From Fibrobacter sp. (GTDB taxonomy: Bacteria > Fibrobacterota > Fibrobacteria > Fibrobacterales > Fibrobacteraceae): 64,000 bases of DNA. Below are positions 60,285-64,000 of this stretch, piece by piece; positions within the stretch are counted from its first letter, which is position 1, and every line of letters begins with the position of its first letter. A program made the translations under genes and the position numbers. The stretch is taken from contig NZ_JAFWOM010000043.1 in the NCBI RefSeq assembly GCF_017545445.1, positions 58,465 through 122,464 of the forward strand. Direction: 5' to 3'. The notes beneath the pieces are model-generated. The model ran no database searches. It saw nothing but the letters and a program-made list of their open reading frames with translations, and was not told the DNA's origin.

Positions 60285-62977
60285 TTTTTCGAGGACTCGC
60301 ACTTGCTTCTATTTTAGCAGTTCCTTCTTTGGCACAAACTGTTGCTGACTCGGCCGCCGCACCAACGGCACAGCCAGTAGCGGATTCAGTCGCCGCCGCA
60401 CCAACGGCACAGCCAGTAGCGGATTCAGTCGCCGCCGCACCAACGGCACAGCCTGCAGCGGATTCGACTGCCGCCGCAGCAACGGCACAGCCTGTAGCGG
60501 ATTCAGTCGCTGCCGCACCAACGGCACAGCCTGCAGCGGATTCAGTCGCTGCCGCACCAACGGCAAAGCCTGCAGCGGATTCAGTCGCTGCCGCACCAAC
60601 GGCACAGCCAGTAGCGGATTCAACCGTCACCGCAGCAACGGCACAACCCGTAGCGGATACGACTGCCGCAGCTGCATCGACTCAACCTGTAGTTGATTCC
60701 GTTGCTGTATCAACAGTGGATTCTGTAACGGTAGCTGTTGCTGACACTGCCAAAACTCAGGCGAATACCTCGTGGACTGTTAGCGGTTCCTGGGGGGCTG
60801 AGTTTGGGTATCATTCTGTCGTTACTCAAAAGAATGAATCGGGTGAAGTTTTCGTGAATGGCACGGATTCAATCCAACCGGGAAAAAAATACAAGAACTA
60901 TTTCCAAGTGCCCGGTGTTTATGCGGCCTGGAATGCGTTTGTTCAAATGGAATCTTCGACAGGGAAAAAATTTGAATTTACTTTAGATGCAACAAGTAAT
61001 AACTGGAATCGTTTTGACCCTAGATATGTGCAAGCTTTATATGAAGATCGTTACCAGAAATTTATTTTGGGCGACATGCTCGTCTGGGGTGGTGATTTGT
61101 ATTTGGGCGGTATAGATCTTTTCGGTGCCAGCTATGATTTGAATATTGGTCGCGATTCTTTGCTTACGTTTAGTATTTTCGGTGGTGAAAATCGCGCTCC
61201 GAAATTACCTTACGAAAAAGATCCCGATATGTACAACCAGTACATTGGTCTCGACGAAGTCGAGGCCCAGAAGATGGTTCTTGGAACAAAGGCTCTTTGG
61301 AATGCTTCGAAAAATGTCAATGCGACGATTGGCTTTATTGGTAGCAAGGATTACTTGGAAGATCCGTATTTCCGTGACGGAACTAGCAAGGACGTGAAGT
61401 TGTCAAATCCGATGTTCTCATCGAAGACTCTCTTTAGCGAACTTAATGGCAGGATCATGGGCGGTCGCGGTTCGTACAACATCCAGTTTGGCCTGGGTGG
61501 TGCGGATACGTTGAATGTTGTTGCCCATCGTGCTGTAAATTCTGTTTTTGAAAGTGCCGGGCTTGATGTTTCGTCTTTTGCTCAGTTGCGTCGTTTGATG
61601 AACAACACCTCTCTTGTGAACCGGATGAATCGCGAAGAATTGGAGCTTATGTTTGGTGAAAATACGGACATGAGTGTCGATGAAATGCGGACTGAACTGA
61701 AGAGGGTTTTAAAACTTGCGAGTGAAGCTTTGAAGCAATACCGCAAAAATAACGATAAGGATCCGAACGAATGGACTTTCCAGAATCTCGCTTTGTCTGG
61801 AATTTACAGTTGGAAAAGTCAAACGTCGGCAGTCGATGCGTATTTCCGCATGGTGGGACGCAATTACTATAGTGCCGGCTCGCCGGATTTGCTGCAAAAC
61901 TCTCGCCAGATGGGAGCCAAGTACGAAACGAAAATAAGAGATCCTTGGAAGCTGAATGTCGGCTATGAGATGAACATCGAAAATGCTTCGGGCAGTGGAG
62001 ATGCTTATAACTTCTTTGGACTTGCGGAAGGTTCTAAGTTGGGATTTATTCCGGGGGCCGATGACGATTGGCTCAAAAAGCATGAACAAGATGCTTCGAG
62101 AACACTGTACGTTCATGATTTTGAATTGAAAAATACGTTCAAGATTCGCGATTCTGCTGAAGTTATGGTTCGTTACGCATTCAATTATCGTACTCGTAGC
62201 ACTCCGCAAAGACTTCATGGAAACTTTATTGCGTCTTCAGGAATTTATTCAGATCCGTGGTTCGCTAAGCAATCTGGAAAAACTTCCATTGATGTGGAAA
62301 CCGATGATGGCGTTATTCAAATTGACTCGGCTCGTTGGGCAAAGTACGCTGCTTTGCAAAAAGAGGAATATTTGGCAACGCAGTTTGACGAGCGTTTGTT
62401 GAAGCATACGTTAGAACTTGGTGCCACGATTAAACTTCCGAAAAATGTGTTGAAGGTGGGCTCTGTCTTTACGTTCCGATTTGATTTGTCAAAGTTCAAT
62501 CAGGATGATTTGTTGGACGATTTTGATTTTTCGAATAAGACGTACGGCATTCTTGGGTATTATTTCCATGGAAGCGACTATTTCGAAATGCGCATTCCGA
62601 TTTCTTTGACGACGACACTTGATAAGTTCCGCAATTCTGTTACATTCACGCCCCGCTATAGGTCTTACAATCGTGATGACATGAGCGAGTTTGAATGGTA
62701 CCTCTCGGAAAGTGCTGCGATTCAATTGAAGCCGAATTTCTTGGATTTGATGCTGAATGGAAGTATTCGTCAGAACTTTATGAGTCGCCAAGAAGAAAAG
62801 AAAACTCTTGATGAAATGGAGTTGGATTTAGATTTGTCTGCCGGATTGAAAATCCAGTTGACGGAAAGGCTGAGTAACGAATGGACGTTTGGTGCGTTCT
62901 TCAATCACCGTCCGGATAATGAATCCGAAGGTTATAGGGATATTTACGGATCTATTTCGGTCAATTTAGACTTTTAA
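60281..62977 (+). CDS. outer-membrane barrel protein with 13-residue Ala-rich N-terminal repeats
   Basis: 898 residues. The signal peptide ends at SLAQT. Nine near-identical 13-residue units ([13 protein letters not shown] and variants) form a flexible Ala/Pro linker at residues 21-136. The remaining 750 residues are beta-rich with barrel-like strands ([34 protein letters not shown]) and end in [10 protein letters not shown] with a C-terminal Phe, the outer-membrane insertion signal. No TonB plug was recognised. It is coupled to the FecR gene by a 4-base overlap; nfo starts 3 bases after its stop. Possible roles are transport, export or surface attachment. Confidence 0.78.
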   Translation: MIFRGLALASILAVPSLAQTVADSAAAPTAQPVADSVAAAPTAQPVADSVAAAPTAQPAADSTAAAATAQPVADSVAAAPTAQPAADSVAAAPTAKPAADSVAAAPTAQPVADSTVTAATAQPVADTTAAAASTQPVVDSVAVSTVDSVTVAVADTAKTQANTSWTVSGSWGAEFGYHSVVTQKNESGEVFVNGTDSIQPGKKYKNYFQVPGVYAAWNAFVQMESSTGKKFEFTLDATSNNWNRFDPRYVQALYEDRYQKFILGDMLVWGGDLYLGGIDLFGASYDLNIGRDSLLTFSIFGGENRAPKLPYEKDPDMYNQYIGLDEVEAQKMVLGTKALWNASKNVNATIGFIGSKDYLEDPYFRDGTSKDVKLSNPMFSSKTLFSELNGRIMGGRGSYNIQFGLGGADTLNVVAHRAVNSVFESAGLDVSSFAQLRRLMNNTSLVNRMNREELELMFGENTDMSVDEMRTELKRVLKLASEALKQYRKNNDKDPNEWTFQNLALSGIYSWKSQTSAVDAYFRMVGRNYYSAGSPDLLQNSRQMGAKYETKIRDPWKLNVGYEMNIENASGSGDAYNFFGLAEGSKLGFIPGADDDWLKKHEQDASRTLYVHDFELKNTFKIRDSAEVMVRYAFNYRTRSTPQRLHGNFIASSGIYSDPWFAKQSGKTSIDVETDDGVIQIDSARWAKYAALQKEEYLATQFDERLLKHTLELGATIKLPKNVLKVGSVFTFRFDLSKFNQDDLLDDFDFSNKTYGILGYYFHGSDYFEMRIPISLTTTLDKFRNSVTFTPRYRSYNRDDMSEFEWYLSESAAIQLKPNFLDLMLNGSIRQNFMSRQEEKKTLDEMELDLDLSAGLKIQLTERLSNEWTFGAFFNHRPDNESEGYRDIYGSISVNLDF
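60341..60688 (+). repeat. 39-bp coding tandem repeat (about nine units)
   Basis: A first unit of 36 bases (60341-60376) is followed by eight 39-base units to 60688. Several are identical or differ by one or two bases, for example 60377-60415 and 60416-60454. The period keeps the reading frame. Confidence 0.92.
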
Positions 62978-62979
62978 AA

Positions 62980-63807
62980 ATGCATATTGGTTGTCATCTT
63001 TCGTCTTCGGGCGGCTTCCTTTCGATGGGGGAGACCGCTCTTTCCATAGGTGCAGATACTTTCCAGTTCTTTACGCGTAATCCGCGAGGTGGTGCCGCTA
63101 AGCCTTTTGACAAGGCCGATGCGGATGCCTTGAATGCGTTGATGGAAGCCCATGGTTTTGCACCGATTCTTGCCCACGCTCCTTATACGTTGAATGCCTG
63201 TGCCGCAGACCCAGCACTCCGGCAGTACGCTCAAGACGTAATGAAGGATGACTTGTTCCGCATGGACCATTTCCCGCGAGCGATGTACAACTTTCACCCT
63301 GGTAGCCATGTGAAGCAAGGGGTCGAAGTTGGCATAGAGTTTATTGCAGAGCATTTGAACAACATATTGCATAAGGACCTCAAGACGAAGGTGCTTTTGG
63401 AGACGATGGCAGGGAAGGGATCCGAAGTCGGTCGTACTTTTGAAGAATTGCGATCGATTTTAGACCGTGTGGAACTAGATGAAAAAATGGGAGTTTGTCT
63501 GGACACTTGCCACGTATTCGATGGTGGTTACGATATAGTCAATCATTTGGATGACGTGCTTGAAGAATTTGACAAGATTATTGGACTGAAACGTTTGTGC
63601 GCAATCCATTTGAATGACAGCAAGAATCCATTGGCAAGCCATAAGGATCGCCATGAAGTCATTGGGGGTGGTTTTATCGGTTTGGAGGCTCTTGTTGGTG
63701 TCGTGAACCATCCTGCTTTGAAGAATCTTCCGTTTTATTTGGAAACGCCTAATGAGTTGCCAGGGTATGCTGCGGAGATCGCATTGATGCGGAGTCGGGC
63801 TTGCTAA
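62980..63807 (+). CDS. nfo: endonuclease IV (AP endonuclease)
   Basis: 275 residues, normal for Nfo. It cleaves abasic sites in base-excision repair using three zinc ions. Metal-binding motifs are in order: [82 protein letters not shown] and FYLETPN. It begins 3 bases after the barrel gene stop and is probably co-transcribed, without a clear Shine-Dalgarno of its own. Confidence 0.96.
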   Translation: MHIGCHLSSSGGFLSMGETALSIGADTFQFFTRNPRGGAAKPFDKADADALNALMEAHGFAPILAHAPYTLNACAADPALRQYAQDVMKDDLFRMDHFPRAMYNFHPGSHVKQGVEVGIEFIAEHLNNILHKDLKTKVLLETMAGKGSEVGRTFEELRSILDRVELDEKMGVCLDTCHVFDGGYDIVNHLDDVLEEFDKIIGLKRLCAIHLNDSKNPLASHKDRHEVIGGGFIGLEALVGVVNHPALKNLPFYLETPNELPGYAAEIALMRSRAC

Positions 63808-63844
63808 AAATCGCAAAAAAATGATTTTTTTGCCACTAAATCCC

Positions 63845-63873
63845 TTGACAAAGAAAATGAAATCATCTATATT
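63845..63873 (+). promoter_or_regulatory. sigma-70-type promoter of tRNA-Asn
   Basis: TTGACA and TATATT separated by 17 bases, 41 bases before the mature tRNA. Confidence 0.88.
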
Positions 63874-63913
63874 TGTGCGCGTCGATTGATTATCTTTTGA
63901 GATTGACAAACGA

Positions 63914-63986
63914 TGCCTCATAGCTCAGTTGGTAGAGCCCGCGACTGTTAATCGCGTTGTCCTTGGTTCGAGTCCAAGTGAGGCAG
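63914..63986 (+). tRNA. tRNA-Asn (anticodon GTT)
   Basis: 73 nt. The acceptor TGCCTCA/TGAGGCA, D arm GCTC/GAGC, and anticodon stem CGCGA/TCGCG with loop CTGTTAA (GTT) are all complete. The T arm has TTCGAGT. The discriminator is G, as expected for Asn. CCA is not encoded. Confidence 0.96.
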
Positions 63987-64000
63987 CTCAAAACCCTCGG

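Noticed and set aside
60250..60630. antisense Ala/Gly-rich repetitive open frame
   Set aside because: It is the mirror of the 39-bp sense repeat; repeats without stops in one frame often lack them in others.

Overview
The window looks like a chromosomal segment of a Fibrobacter-type bacterium (phylum Fibrobacterota). The strongest sign is a 1904-residue protein built from nine copies of the Fibrobacter succinogenes major paralogous (FISUMP) domain. Serine-rich linkers, many lipoproteins and outer-membrane barrels, and a Gram-negative envelope gene set agree with this. No phage, plasmid, insertion sequence or CRISPR array was seen. Coding density is high, but many intergenic gaps hold small repeats.

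Layout. 1-5.2 kb: two tandem AgmX/PglI-type envelope genes, tRNA thiolation (ttcA) with a cysteine desulfurase, a HAD phosphatase with a repeat-derived insert, and two small secreted proteins. 5.3-11.9 kb: tRNA-Pro, a glycosyltransferase coupled to a primase-helicase-like gene with damaged active sites, ruvC plus an M15 peptidase, mpaA and pssA. 11.9-23.7 kb, all on the minus strand: an orphan solute-binding lipoprotein; a signalling operon (LysM protein, an overlooked 38-residue membrane peptide, histidine kinase, response regulator, TPR/PQQ-propeller protein); a TrmA/RlmD-like protein without recognisable catalytic motifs; and an AEP-primase/RecA-ATPase fusion. 23.7-31.6 kb: thiC behind a TPP riboswitch, then the FISUMP giant. 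31.6-42.8 kb: housekeeping genes murD, tpiA-secG-tRNA-Leu and cinA-recA, two tRNA-Leu(GAG) genes and several envelope proteins. 43.0-43.1 kb: SRP RNA with a clean promoter and terminator. 43.3-58.2 kb: two tandem giant cadherin-repeat secreted proteins (1909 and 2909 residues). 58.4-64 kb: a SUI1-family factor, a FecR-domain protein overlapping an outer-membrane barrel gene, nfo and tRNA-Asn.

How the genes may work together. Much of the window serves the cell surface: giant repeat proteins, barrels, lipoproteins, LysM, murein recycling (mpaA, M15 peptidase, murD) and a two-component system that probably monitors the envelope. Promoters follow a uniform pattern (TTGACA-like, 17 bp, TATATT), seen at the SRP RNA, tRNA-Leu, tRNA-Asn and recA. 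Several genes have TATATT or TACATT only 6-8 nt before the start codon and no Shine-Dalgarno, which suggests leaderless mRNAs.

The most unusual signal is a dispersed family of degenerate 7-bp-period tandem repeats in more than ten intergenic gaps. A related 5 x 21-bp array lies inside the HAD phosphatase gene, where it encodes a 35-residue Asn/Cys-rich insert.
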